Positions 21,963 to 33,800 of a DNA stretch of 64,000 bases are shown here, piece after piece (within the stretch, counting starts at the first letter, position 1; every line of letters starts with the position of its first letter). Location of the stretch: assembly GCA_030998225.1 (NCBI GenBank), contig JAPYXD010000704.1:10416001-10480000 (forward strand), in the 5' to 3' direction. The notes below the pieces were generated by a model. That model did no database searches. It worked only from the letters and a program-made list of their open reading frames with translations, and was not told where the DNA came from. This stretch comes from Diplolepis rosae (lineage: Eukaryota; Arthropoda; Insecta; Hymenoptera; Diplolepididae). A program made the position numbers and the translations under genes.

Positions 21963-22565
21963 TCATTGCCTGCTTTGGCCTTCAAATCGCTCGCTGGGAA
22001 CGTCGACATATGCGCGTCCAAATATTTATTTAATTGTTAGGCTTAAACTATAAAACAGAATTATCTGAAATTTTTGAAAAAACTTCTTTGAATCCTGTTA
22101 TGAATTTTTGTAAAAATTTATTTCATTTTTTTTTAACTAGCCCGACCCTTGAAATAGTTGAAAAGTTTATTACATAATTTTTGCTACAGCTTGATAGCAA
22201 ATTTTTATATAATTTCAGAAACGATTAATCGAAATCATGAGCGTGTTGTTAGTTCATCTACATCAAAATCTTTACTTTTTCAAAAAATTTTCGTAAAATT
22301 CATTTTAGTTCAAATTTTAGCGCGAGTTAAGTAGGAAAAATAATTCTTTTTTGAATGAGAAAAAAGTCATACTTCCAGGGACCAACTAAAATGATGGTTC
22401 AATTTTTTAAAATTCAAAATGACAAGATATACAATGTAAGGTATCACCCTTTTTTAAAAATATTTTGATAAAAATTCACCTTAAATGGAAATCTAAAAGA
22501 TTTTTTTTTTTTTAATTCAAGGATGATTTATACACTTAAACAATAATTTTTTAGTCAAATTTAAA

Positions 22566-22968
22566 AGTTAATAAATGCTCAAAAATTTAAAACAAAATAC
22601 CGATTTCAATATTTCTCAGCTTTGTAAATCAACTACTTAAATTGACAAATTATTTGGAGAATATTTAAAATCATGATAAGGTAAAACATGAGATTTAAAT
22701 TTAAAAAATAAAAGGTTTGAATAAAATACTTTGGAAATTTTTTGAAATACGTAAACTTTTTACAATTTTGATATATATGTGTGAACAAAAGGTTTGAGTA
22801 TTTAAAAAAGCTGAGGTTATATCTGAATTTGCTTACGTAATTACACCTCGAGATTTCTCTGACATGAAGTAAAATTGAAAAATATTTTTTTGGAATAAAA
22901 TATTTTACAAAGCCGAAAAATATTGAAATCAGTATTTTGTTTTGAAGGTTTAAGCATTTATTGACTTT
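22566..22968. repeat. Foldback, ~60-bp arms
   Basis: AGTTAATAAATGCTCAAAAA (22566 on) is complementary to the segment ending TTAAGCATTTATTGACTT (about 22968), with an inner pair AAATACCGATTTCAATATTT. The 114-codon AT-rich frame on the minus strand lies inside and is not a gene. Confidence 0.65.
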
Positions 22969-22983
22969 TGAGTTCAATTATAA

Positions 22984-23165
22984 TAGTATATTACGTGCCT
23001 AGGCGCACAATGAGGGTTATTGCGTGACGAGCGACAATGCTCGCAGGAGATCGAAGCCGAGACAAAGCTGAGACGAAGCCGAGGCGCGACCAATCCTGCG
23101 AGCATTGTCGCGAGTCTCGTAATTTCTCGAATTGTGTGCATAAGCACGTATTCTATTTTATGTGA
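22984..23165. repeat. CpG-rich palindrome with ATAGTATATTAC end
   Basis: The left arm CGACAATGCTCGCAGGA pairs with TCCTGCGAGCATTGTCG in the right arm. GTGCCTAGGCGCACAAT versus ATTGTGTGCATAAGCAC forms the outer part. The core repeats GAAGCCGAG. Confidence 0.7.
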
Positions 23166-23311
23166 CTTCAGTGCGGATACAAGTTTTTATGCGTACACTC
23201 GAATCTAATCTAGTATTGTAGTTGTTTGCGGCGCTAGTCATTACACTTGATATTTCGCGACTAGTCCCAGCCATTTTGATTTTATCGATCTTGTGTAGTA
23301 GTCAGTGCTAA

Positions 23312-23415
23312 CGCTGTACGAAGAAGAAGTGAGAAGAAGAAGAATAAGAAATAGATTGCGTTCCGCTGTACGAAGAAGAAGTGAGAAGAAGAAGAATAAG
23401 AAATAGATTGCGTTC
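23312..23415. repeat. 52-bp exact tandem duplication
   Basis: Two identical 52-bp units (23312-23363, 23364-23415) rich in GAAGAA, starting CGCTGTACGAAGAAG. A third unit begins (CGCTGTA) and diverges. Confidence 0.9.
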
Positions 23416-23765
23416 CGCTGTAAGACTATAATGCGCATGCGCAGTTCAATTTCTACATTGTATTCCTCTGTAACGGAATATACAACATTGCTTTACTCTC
23501 AGCTGTAACGGAAAAACGAGTTTCCGCGGCTGAGGCACATAAAATTATTTTTTAAGTGTCAGTATAAACAACGAACCAAGGCGAACAGCAACACATTGCT
23601 AAATTCGACCGAGCGACACAGAAGCAGAATTTAATTGCATTGCGCAAGAAGCATGTAAGAAAGAGGCGAAGTGGTTCTCAATCAATTCTTGTATGACATA
23701 AGGGAGACTGTGCATTGCGCGTCATAAAGTTGGATCGAGTGCTATTAAGGGGAGAAAACAACCTT

Positions 23766-24985
23766 AAGGGCATGTGATACTCAGGAAATTAGCAAATTTT
23801 ATTGACTTTAAGTTTCTACATGTTTGTGTCTAAAGTATTAGGTGCGCAACTAAGTTCTCGCTGTTTTCTTGATGAAAATGCAACTTTATTGTGAAAAAAT
23901 GGTTACAAATGAATCATTCAAAGTATTGCCCATCGTTAGCTACAATTTTTGCCCATCTTTCTAGTAGAGCTCGAATACCGTCAAGCCATTTTTCGATGTC
24001 TTCATATGAGCGGAACTGCTGATCGGCCAGACCATGTGCCCTCGCCAGGAACAAGTAATAATCGGACGGCGCAATATCTGGGGAATGCGGCGGGTGGGGT
24101 CAAAGGGGACTTCCCCTTTGACCGTTTCCAGGTAGATTTTAACGGGTTTGGCAACGTGAGGCCGAGCGTTGTCATGCTGTAGAATCACTTTTTCGTGCGT
24201 CTGCTCGTATTGTGGACGTTTTTCGCGCAGTGCTCGGCTCAAACGCATTAACTGCGTTCGATACCATTCCCCAGTGACGGTTTCGTTCGGTTTCAACAGC
24301 TCATAATAAGTACATTAGCGTCTTCGAAGGTTTTTGGCCTTCCTTCACGCGGACGGTCGTCAACATCGAAATCACCGTCTTTGAAGCGACGAACCAATCA
24401 CGGCACGTTGTTTCACTTAGAGCAGCATCTCCGTAAACTTTTTGGTGCTCTCGATGCGCTTCAGCTGCCGTTTTCTTCGAATGAAAGAAGGAAATCAACA
24501 CTTCCCGCAAATGACGATTATTCGGCATAAAATCAGACATTTTCACACAAACAAAAGTATATGACGCAAAAAAATTACTAATGTATCAAAACAGCTTCGT
24601 TCATGACGTTTTAGATAAGTCAAAATCGACCAGCACTTACTGCTGGAGCCTTCTACTGACAAACAGCGGAAACTTAGTTGCGCACCTAATACATAAAATT
24701 TTCTTTCCGAAATTTGGCAGATGGTAGAGGAGATAAAAAACGGACGTAGATAGACTACTTTTAGTTTCTAAATTGAAAAAAAATCAATTTTAGCAAAATA
24801 TACCGGAAATTTTTTTTCACCGTCAAAACAAAAAGTAATCTATCTACGTCCGTTTTTATCTTCTCTAACATTTCCTAAATTTTAAAAAGAAATTTTATGT
24901 ACTTTGGACACAAACATATAGAAATTGGACAAAATTGTTTCCATGAACTTGCTACTTTTCTTAAGTATCACATACCGTTAAGGTC
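23766..24985. mobile_element. Palindromic GTAGATAGACTAC MITE, copy 2, interrupted by mariner
   Basis: The left end GGCATGTGATACTCAGGAAA and right end (TTCTTAAGTATCACATACC) match copy 1. The mariner 23838-24689 is inserted at a TA of the left arm. Removing it restores the alignment with 16160-16180. Confidence 0.75.
23838..24689 (-). mobile_element. mariner, mellifera-like, internally deleted
   Basis: 852 bp with TA on both sides and inverted ends TTAGGTGCGCAACTAAGTT. On the minus strand the N-terminal helix-turn-helix (KKTAAEAHREHQKVYGD, TTCRDWF) runs from 24546. The frame then jumps to NETVTGEWYRTQLMRL (24296) and HDNARPHVAKPVK with the second aspartate. The first-aspartate domain is deleted and the third-aspartate block is frameshifted. 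The N-terminal relatives at 10421 and 35969 show the same AEAHRILL-type pattern. Confidence 0.9.
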
Positions 24986-25016
24986 GTATGATAGGCTCTG
25001 ACGTCACCAATTATAA

Positions 25017-25150
25017 ACGACCGCTTTATTAAGAAAATAATAATTTTGACAAATTTTCCGGAGAAGACTAGTACGTTACATATTTCGGCATTTATGTCTT
25101 TTCCTGAAATTTTTTAAAATTATTATTTTATTAATAAAGCGGTCGTATAT
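25017..25150. repeat. Inverted repeat next to a mariner
   Basis: ACGACCGCTTTATTAAGAAA is the inverse complement of the right end ATTAATAAAGCGGTCGT. The inner AATTTTCCGGA / the inverted TCCTGAAATTT also pairs. About 130 bp. Confidence 0.7.
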
Positions 25151-25156
25151 ATTGGG

Positions 25157-26250
25157 ATGGCAACAAAGTCATTTCGTTTTTTTTCATGATTTTCAAAGCA
25201 AGTTTATTAATACAAATAAGAAACATTAATCAATTATGTATTGACCATTTTGTTCAATGACCTTTTGCCATCTTTTAGTCAGCTTTATAATTCCGCTTTC
25301 GTAGAAAGTTTGGTTCTTAGAAGCAAAAAACTGGATCAACTCATTTTTGACAGCCTTATTTGAATCGAATGCTTTTCCATTCAAATGATTATGAAGTGTA
25401 CGGAATAATTGATAATCGGACGGTGTAAGGTCAGAACTATACGGTGGATGAGGCATCACTTCCCAGCCTAACTCCAGTAATCTTTTGCGAGTGACCAAAG
25501 ATGTATGTGGTCTAGCGTTATCTTGATGGAAGATGACGCCTTTACGAGTTGCCAGTTCTGGCCGCTGTTCCTTGATTTCTTTGTCCAATTTCATTAGCTG
25601 GCGACAGTAGACATTCGGATTAATAGTTTGGTTCCTTGGGAGCAGATCAAAATAAACAATACCCTTGAAATCTCACCAAACACTCAGCATAACCTTCTTT
25701 TGATAAATATCGGATTTTGATGTGAGGAACCCAAATATCGAGCTTATCAGCGTAACTAAGTTATTTTAAATGTCTTTCAACGCATGTATGTGATATGTTA
25801 AACTTCTCTGTGATCTCTCATGTCGTACTACGCCAGTTATTTTCTATCATTGCTTTTATTTTGTCGTCGTCAACTTCAGTTGGGAGTCTAGAGCGTGGTG
25901 CATCTTTGAAATCATAATCTCCAGAACGAAAACGAACAAACCAATTCTGGCACCGACGTTCTGTTAATGAGTTTTCACCATAAACATCTTACAGCTTTTT
26001 CCGAGCTAGCACTGCGTTTTTACCTTTTCGGAAGTAATAAAGTAAAATGTGACGAAAATGGCCGTCTTAAATCTCCATTTCAAATCAATGCAAAACAATA
26101 AATAAACAACAAAACTTGAAACTTCTTTTTACTGAATAATCTATGAAACGTCAGCTCTCAAATACCATGTACGGTCTGAAGTTTGCAATGGAGAAGAACG
26201 GTTTCGAATGACTAAAGTGATCTAGCGGAAAAAAGCGAAATCTTAAAGAC
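25157..26250 (-). mobile_element. mariner DD34D, internally deleted
   Basis: The minus-strand C-terminal ORF (25594-25226) carries HQDNARPHTSL and the third-aspartate region SSDLTPSDYQLF, 34 residues apart, and ends QKVIEQNGQYIID. Upstream on that strand (26080-25680), in broken frames, are the helix-turn-helix (RCQNWFVRFRSGDYDFKDAP) and ADKLDIWVPH. The first catalytic aspartate region is deleted, the sequence passing straight to EGYAECLVRFQGYCLF. The left end GTCATTTCGTTTTTTT has only a partial match near 26230. Confidence 0.85.
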
Positions 26251-26309
26251 TCCTCTCCGACTTTTTCACCCAATCCAGGCCAGACTGGAAATGAAAAATG
26301 AATAATCCT

Positions 26310-26890
26310 CTCTTAAAGAGGCATTAAATTTTACATACAAAGTCTTTTGTTGGTAAATTCAGCTCGACACGAGTCCAACGATCCTTCAACTTTTCTATAC
26401 CTTCCAAAGAATACGATTTGTCAAACCCTCCCAAATACCCTAGCCGTTCCCTATTTAAATTCTTCGTTCGACTCAAAACGCCTACCACACAGCCATCTCT
26501 TGAAGTTTGGGAACAGATAATAGTCGCTGGGGGCCAGGTCTAAAGAGTACGGTGGATGCGGAAGTGATTCGAAACCCAATCCATGCGTTTTTGCCTGTGC
26601 AATGTTCAATGTGTGAGATGGTGCATTGTCATCACGAAAAAGGATTTTTTCCTTCTTCAAATGTGGCAGTTTCTACCTGATTTCGTAAACCAAACGATCC
26701 AATAGTGCAGCATAATATGCTCCAGTTATCGTCCTTCCTTTTTCGAGGAAGATGATGATGATGATTACTTCATGTGCATCCCAAAAAACACTAGCCATAA
26801 CTGTCCCAGCCGATTGTTTCGTTTCCGGACGCTTTGGTGCACATTCACCAGGTTTACCCACTGTTTTGACCCATCACGTGATTCGGGAAT
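26310..26890 (-). mobile_element. mariner DD34D, 3' half only
   Basis: Minus-strand pieces read SAGTVMASVFWDAHEV then GRTITGAYYAALLDRLVYEIR (26861-26673) and, after a stop, DDNAPSHT and SLDLAPSDYYLFP (26660-26451); 34 residues lie between the two aspartates. A run of GATGAT/ATC triplets expands the frame to five isoleucines at about 26745-26765. The N-terminal half is missing. Confidence 0.8.
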
Positions 26891-27838
26891 ATCAAAAGTT
26901 GTTTGCTTTCGGACACTGTAACTTCTAAACTAATAAATGGATTTGGCTCAAATTTTGACAGAAGAGGTTTGAAGGATGGAACTTGTCAACAATGTTAGCC
27001 GCTTTGTGACGAGCGTCCATCTCTCGCTCGTGTCTGCGCAAGAGGGAAGCACTTACCGGTACATGTTACGAGCCGCGCAGGTGCGACAGCTCGCAAGTTT
27101 GTGATTGGTGGGTCCTGTCGGTCAAATTATTAAAATAAACCGGGAGATTTTGAAATAGAAATAAAAACCCTTTGGCTCGTTATATAAACTTGAATAATTA
27201 TTATTAACCTTAAAATGTTCGGCTCAGTCCGGATGAACAATCTACATACTTGCGATTGAAAAAGTAAAAGTGAAGTCTGAGTTAAGACGACGAATTCTTA
27301 ACTCAGAGGAAACAAAAACTTCGAAAATAAAAATCTTTTGTCCGACAGTGGAGCTGGGGAAGAGCGAAATCAAACGATTCCACGCCTGTAAAGCGGGGAG
27401 GATCGAAAACGTTCGAGGCACAACGAACGATGTGGTGGAACATATGGCCGAATTTATATACTATCAAATATAACAATTAATCAATTTTATAATAATTTGT
27501 TAGCTCAATTTAACTCACAAAAATGACAGATAACATATAGCAACCAACAGAATATCAGTTACTTCCAACCCGCTTTGCATATATTTTCAAACGCGAAAAC
27601 TCGCTTTCGCTTCGCTGCCGGACAAAATAGTATGTGATCCTCGAGCAAAAACGGGCGTTTGTGCATTGTATACAGTTGAAAGTTCAAGTTTTGTACGCAG
27701 CGCGCAAAAGCCCGTTTTCGCTCTCGGTGCACAATATACTATTCTCAAAAAAGACATATTCATTAAGCAAAAGTATTATACAGTCCATGTTTTATTTTTT
27801 CGAAAAAAAATTAATTTTTTACATATGTTTTTTTATAG
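26891..27838. other. Upstream region of the protease-homolog exon
   Basis: A 67-codon frame (27270-27473) is unsupported. A palindromic ATAGTATATT-type element covers about 27625-27745 (CGGGCGTTTGTGCATTGTAT versus GCACAATATACTATT). No promoter can be assigned. Confidence 0.4.
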
Positions 27839-30800
27839 AACTCAATTCCAAAATGCTAAGTCCACCAACCAGAAAGCTGCTTCAAGTTGAAAATCAGTTG
27901 CCGAACAACATAAAATCTTTGACAGTTGTAGTGATAGAGGATGAAGAGATACGTTGTACTGGGTTCTTATATAGGAGTAATGCTTTCATAACTATGTGGA
28001 GTTGTGTGGAGACAAAACTACGAAAAATAATGCGCTTAATAGAACCACCAGTTTCTGATTTAGATCGTGATTACACTATTCTCAAACCTCCAACAAAATT
28101 TCCCAAAAGTAACTTATTTACTACAAAAGTACTTGTAAGTATTTTTACAGAAAAGTGTTGTTACCCTTAATCTTATAAAAATCAGCTCTTGCAATGGTCA
28201 TAAATTTGCACAAATCAATATTGTGATGTCTTTCAAATTCAATAGCAGTATTTTTCATTATTTTAAAATTGAGCGAACTGATTAAAAAGCAGAATGGGAT
28301 TATTTTGATTTTTGAGATATTTAAAAGATATATTGAGAATGTGTTTCTTAAGGCTGATAAAGTCTTAAGGGGGTCGTCTACTTTTTAGGCCTCATTTTTA
28401 CCCTTACTTTACCAATGGATTAAAAGAAAACTACTCAAGATTTTTCAATGCGGTTTTTTTCCAGTAGTAGGTTTATTCTTCAACATTTTACATTGTTTTT
28501 CATAATTCATTATGTCCATCTCCGTAGCTAAAACACGCGGTTGCCCGGGCTTCCATCGAAAGTGTATAGAAAGACGGGGTTACCAAATTTGGGAGTTGAG
28601 AGTGTCTGAAAAGTGAGCAACCAAACAAATTTTTATTTTCTATTACTTCTATCAAAAGTTGACACGAGCTTTTTGAATTATTTTGTTTTTTTCTTTCAAA
28701 ATGGCGGACCTACAAAGTAAAGGTGAAGTTTTTTTCATGGATTTAGATCCACAATTATTTATTTAAATACTTAATTAAATAAAATTTTGCAAAAAGCTCG
28801 TGTCAACTTTTGGCGACATTTTAGCAAAAAAAAACAAAGAAAAGTTTAACTGGATATGTACAGTCCTTCTTGGTGAAATTGGTTATCCCATCTTCAAAAA
28901 CACAAGTTTTGGGAAACTCTGAGAAAATGTAATTCACATCCACAATATTATAAAACTAACTTGAGCTTCAGTATCAAATTACAAGACAATTAATTAAAAA
29001 ACATTAAATTTAAGTTATATCCTTTTTTATAACACTAAACGCTGGTATTTTCTTTATTACATTTCATTTACTTAACAATTTTTACCTTCACCAAGCTACT
29101 CTCAAGCCACACGTGGCCAACATACTGCAAATTCCTACGTAGGTATCATCTATGTGGATCCTATATAGTATCCTATATAGGTCCCTACGTGAAATCCTTA
29201 AAATATAGAATACTATATAGGACCTTGTACCAAATCTTATAGGTACCACCTATGGGATCCACATGAGTGACATCTACGTAGGAATACAGTCAAGCCTCCT
29301 TTATTTCAAGTATCCCGAAACGAGAGAGTCTTGTTTATTTCAAGTCGCGAGGGGTTCCCACCACTGCATCAGTTGCCATACCGACTGAATGCACCTCCCC
29401 CCCCACTCTTCTCACTTCTTTAGAGCGCTCCACAGAGATTCACGTGACAGTGAAATAATGGGGCGCAGAGGGGAGCGTGAAACTTGAAATACACGAGACG
29501 CTCGACTTGAGATAAACGAGACTTGAAATAGACCAGACTTGAAATAAACGAGACTTGACTGTAATTTATTCCTCAAAATTTGAAAATAAATGGTGCTAAA
29601 CACGAAGTAATAGTAAGGAGAATCTATGCCAATGCGTTTACAGCTTACAAGTGAACCCCAAATTTTTGCTCCTAATTAGGTGGGGAGCATGTCACGATTT
29701 GCGAGTGGCAGGCCCTGTCAACTCAATGGTAGAAATATGAAGAAGCACAGCGCCAACAGTTGGCCGCAACTTGAACTAAAAGTATCAATGTGTGGCGTAT
29801 GTATGTTATATATGCATTGTATATGTGTTAGAAGTTTTAAAATTGAATATAATGATCAGCAAAATGGATAAACTAAGTGGAAAACACGTATAAAAATACA
29901 GAAAGTTTAAAAAATAAATTTTCTGATATTTTTATACATTTTTTCACTTAGTTTATCCATTTTACTGATCATTATAGTCAATTTTTTAAATTATCAGACA
30001 ATGTAAGACCATTCCCATCTTTTTTAGGCAACAACACTGAAGGCACTATTTTTTTCTTGAACACATTTCGCGGACCACATAAATAATCCTGCTCGCGAAA
30101 ATGCAAATAGCACAGTCGATACCCGCTCTTGTAAATTTCTTTGTAGGTTAGATTCTTCACAAGTGGGTTTAACACTGCCTCTAACCACAACGTTTGTTGA
30201 CGTTTGTGCAACGCAGTGCAACGAGGACCAAACGAGGATATGCGAGGACAGACGCAGACTTAGGCGAGCGGGGTGGGGTGCAGCGGGGCCGACACGTAGC
30301 GCCAACAGTTGGCCGCAACTTGTACTACGCCTAAAATAATAATCATAATTCTTCATATTCCCCCATTAGAGTTAACAGGGCCTGGCGAGTGGGATATCTG
30401 CTAGATTTTTTCAAATCGCCATTTTAATATCTAAAATTATAATGAAGTAAAATTTTATATTCATATGCACGAAGTAATAGTAAAGAGATTAATCTCTGTG
30501 TTAGAAAAATGTTATCACTTTTTCAAGCATAGTCAGTGGGGGGTGTGCCACGATCTTGATTGCATTGATTGTATAGTACCAACCTTCAAACGTTAAGTGT
30601 CCAAATTTCATGCCAACCTGACGTTTAATTCAGAGGTTGCAGAGGTTTTGGGGAAGCAACTTTTTGTTGTTTTCAAAACAAGGGATCCAAAAGAGTTTCA
30701 AGTGTTAATCAAACATTGCTTTTTAAAGGACAAAAATACTGTTGAAGCAAAGCAGTGGCTTGATAAACGTTATGGGGACTCTGCACGAGGGAAATCAAGA

Positions 30801-33800
30801 ATCATCGACTGCTATGCCGAATTGAAACGCGGTCGTACAAACACCGATGACACTAAACGCTCTGGTCGCCCAAAATCAGCAGTTGTTCCGGAAAACATAA
30901 CAAAAGACAACGAAATAGTTTTGAGCGATCATAAATTAAAGTTGCGTGATATAGTTGACACCTTAAAGATAACAGAAGGTCGTATGTTTATAATTTTGTA
31001 CGGATCTTTGGAGATGCGTAAGTTGTTTTCGAAGTGGGTGCCGCGTTTGCTCACACCCGACCAAAAGCAACAACGCGTCGAGGATTCAGAACGCTGTTTG
31101 GAGCTGTTCAAGCGAGGTAAAAAGGATTTTCTGCGTCGGTATGTGACAATGGATGAAACATGGATCCACAACTACACACCTGAATCAAAAAGATCGTCAG
31201 TTGAGTGGACAGCAGCTGGTGAAAGCCGTCCAAAGCGACCAAAAGCCTAACAGTGGGCTGGCAAGGTTATGGCATCCATATTTTAGAACGCGCATGATAC
31301 TTTCTTTATCGATTATCTTGAGAAAGGTAAAACCATTAACAGACACTATTAAATGCCATTACTCGATCGATTAAGCCAAGACAATGCTCCGTGCCACAAG
31401 TCCATGAAAACGTTGGTCAAATTGAATGAATTAAGCTTCGAATTGCTTCCTCACCCACCATATTCTCCAGATCTGGCCCTCAGCGACTACTGGTTTCTTT
31501 CTAACATGAAAAAAATGCCGCAGGGTAAGAGATTTCACTCCAATGGAGAAGTGATTGCCGAATTTGAAACGTATTTTGGGAAAAAAGACGAATCATACTA
31601 CAAAAAAGGCATCCAAAACTTAGAGAAGCGTTGGAATGAATGTGTTACGCTTGAAGGAAATTATGTTGATAAATAAAGTCAAATTTCTCGAGAAAACTGT
31701 GTTTTTCTTAGTTAGACCGGAAACTTATTAAATGATGTGTTATTCCACTCGCTACAGTCAAGATCGAGGTACATCTCCCACCGGCTATATTTGTAAAAGT
31801 AGCAACACTTTTTCAGCCCCAAATGCATTAGGGTTGGATCTCCTTATTATTTCTTTGTGTTCAAAAGTGTTTTATTACCCAAATTTAGCGAAGAATCCCA
31901 ACGCCTGGCTCTTGCAGATATTTTACTCAAATTTCGCAACCAATTGCCCACCTGACTGAGTGTGAAAAAAATGACAAGTTCGTGACACACAGCATGGTCT
32001 TAAACTATTACTTCATGATCCTAAATGTCGCGGAACTTTGCAGATCATCGTAGATATTATGATATTTCACACATATAGAATATCAATTTTCGCTATTCAT
32101 TTTTAAAGAGATTCGCTAGTTTCTTGATGCTCATACGTCAGTAATTAAACCTGTTTTGTGAGTCTAGCTTACAAATTCAGTAAGTTTGGCAATTTTTTTG
32201 CGTGTACATGTTTCCAATAGACCTTCTCACTAAAAACAGAAGCAAATGTGACGCATGTATACCTTCAAATGTTTCGAGCAGTTTCTGTTTCCGTTTCGTA
32301 AGTGCGGAAAAAACTTTCCATACCATTGTCTTTTTTCCTTTCCTGAAAAGTGCTCGAAAGATTTGAATGTCGCTTAACGTGGTTTCAGTGTTTTTCTTCA
32401 ATGACGGGACCTATAGCTTGCAAAAAAACAATTAGATTAACGGTTTTCAAAAACGTCTTCAAAATATCTTACAGGATGATGTTGAAAAGGTTCCATACAT
32501 GATTAATAATATAACATGGCCATGTATCACCTAAAGATTCCTACCTTACCGGTATTTTACTTCCTGCAATCCAACCCCATTTCCATGCAAAATGAGATAC
32601 CGAGTTGAAAATTCCTGAAATTGAATGAAAAGCACAAAAAGAGGTAAATAAATCAATTGTGGATTAGTATCTTTTCTTTTATGAATATTGAAATTATTTT
32701 AAAGTTTAAATGGTGAATGTTTGGTGTAATATATGATGGACTATTAGTAATAAAAATATTAAAAATTATTTTTTATATTTTTAGAAGAAAAAGCACTGAT
32801 TTACATTTGGAATACTGATCCATATTTGGTTTCTTCACGACAGGTCTGTCTGGTCATAAATTTTTAACTCCTTATCTCCTTTTTTATAATAATAGGGTTA
32901 AACCTTAAACGAGAGTAATGAGACTCCCATAAGTTAGAACCAGCTAGAGCCTATTACTTATTACTTTCTAAATTTGAATCAGTGAGATTTTAATGATGAA
33001 ATAGGTTCAAATGAGTTACTCTTTCACTTCAGTGAAGATTTCGCTGACAATCAGTGTTATTTCATTGCAAAAAAGTAAAACTGTCACTGTAGTTGATCAT
33101 TTAAATCTGTTTTGCCAATTGAGCTTTATTAATAATCTTCAGCGAGAATTCCGCTGATTTTCATTGAAATACTACTGATTCTTAAAGAAATTTTCATTGA
33201 AGTGAAGAAGGAACCTATTTCCAGCTATTTCATCAGTGAAATCTTACTGATTCCAATTTAGAGAGTAAAAATTTAAAAAATTATTAGATATACTCATATA
33301 GGTAAATTCAATTTTGTTTTAGTTCGATCCTCCGATTGATACTGCAGCATTGCCGGTACTAAATAATCCCTCCGCTCTGTTTAACTCTGAAAACCTTCAT
33401 AAAAAGGATATTGTCGTAACAACAGGATGGAAAGCGGTAAATATTTACATATATTGGGTGTACTATAATGATTAGGATAACAAACAAAATTAAATATGCA
33501 TGTTTTTAAAAAATTTCAAAGAACAAGATTTTCATTATTTCAAAAAGGGGAATAATATGTAGGTACTGACATTTACACTGGCCGCAGAGGATCATGTGTT
33601 CTGGATCAGTAAGGCAAGTTAGATTATGATCTAGCCAACAGAAGCAAGATTACTTCTTTGCCTAACTAACAAAGGCTTGTTCAGACAGATCATGTGATCC
33701 ATTGAGGATATTGCGACCCTACTTATAATAACACGCAGAAAAATGTATATTGAATTTTGTATTTCTAATGTGTTTCAGAAAGGAACAGTTGGAATAAATG

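Noticed and set aside
22633..22977. 114-codon minus-strand frame rich in F, K, N, Y
   Set aside because: Lies within a foldback; composition is that of AT-rich DNA; no motif.
27270..27473. 67-codon frame as first exon of the protease homolog
   Set aside because: No donor in suitable phase, no signal-peptide character.
31732..31959. 75-codon plus-strand frame
   Set aside because: No motif; begins in the terminal region of a mariner.
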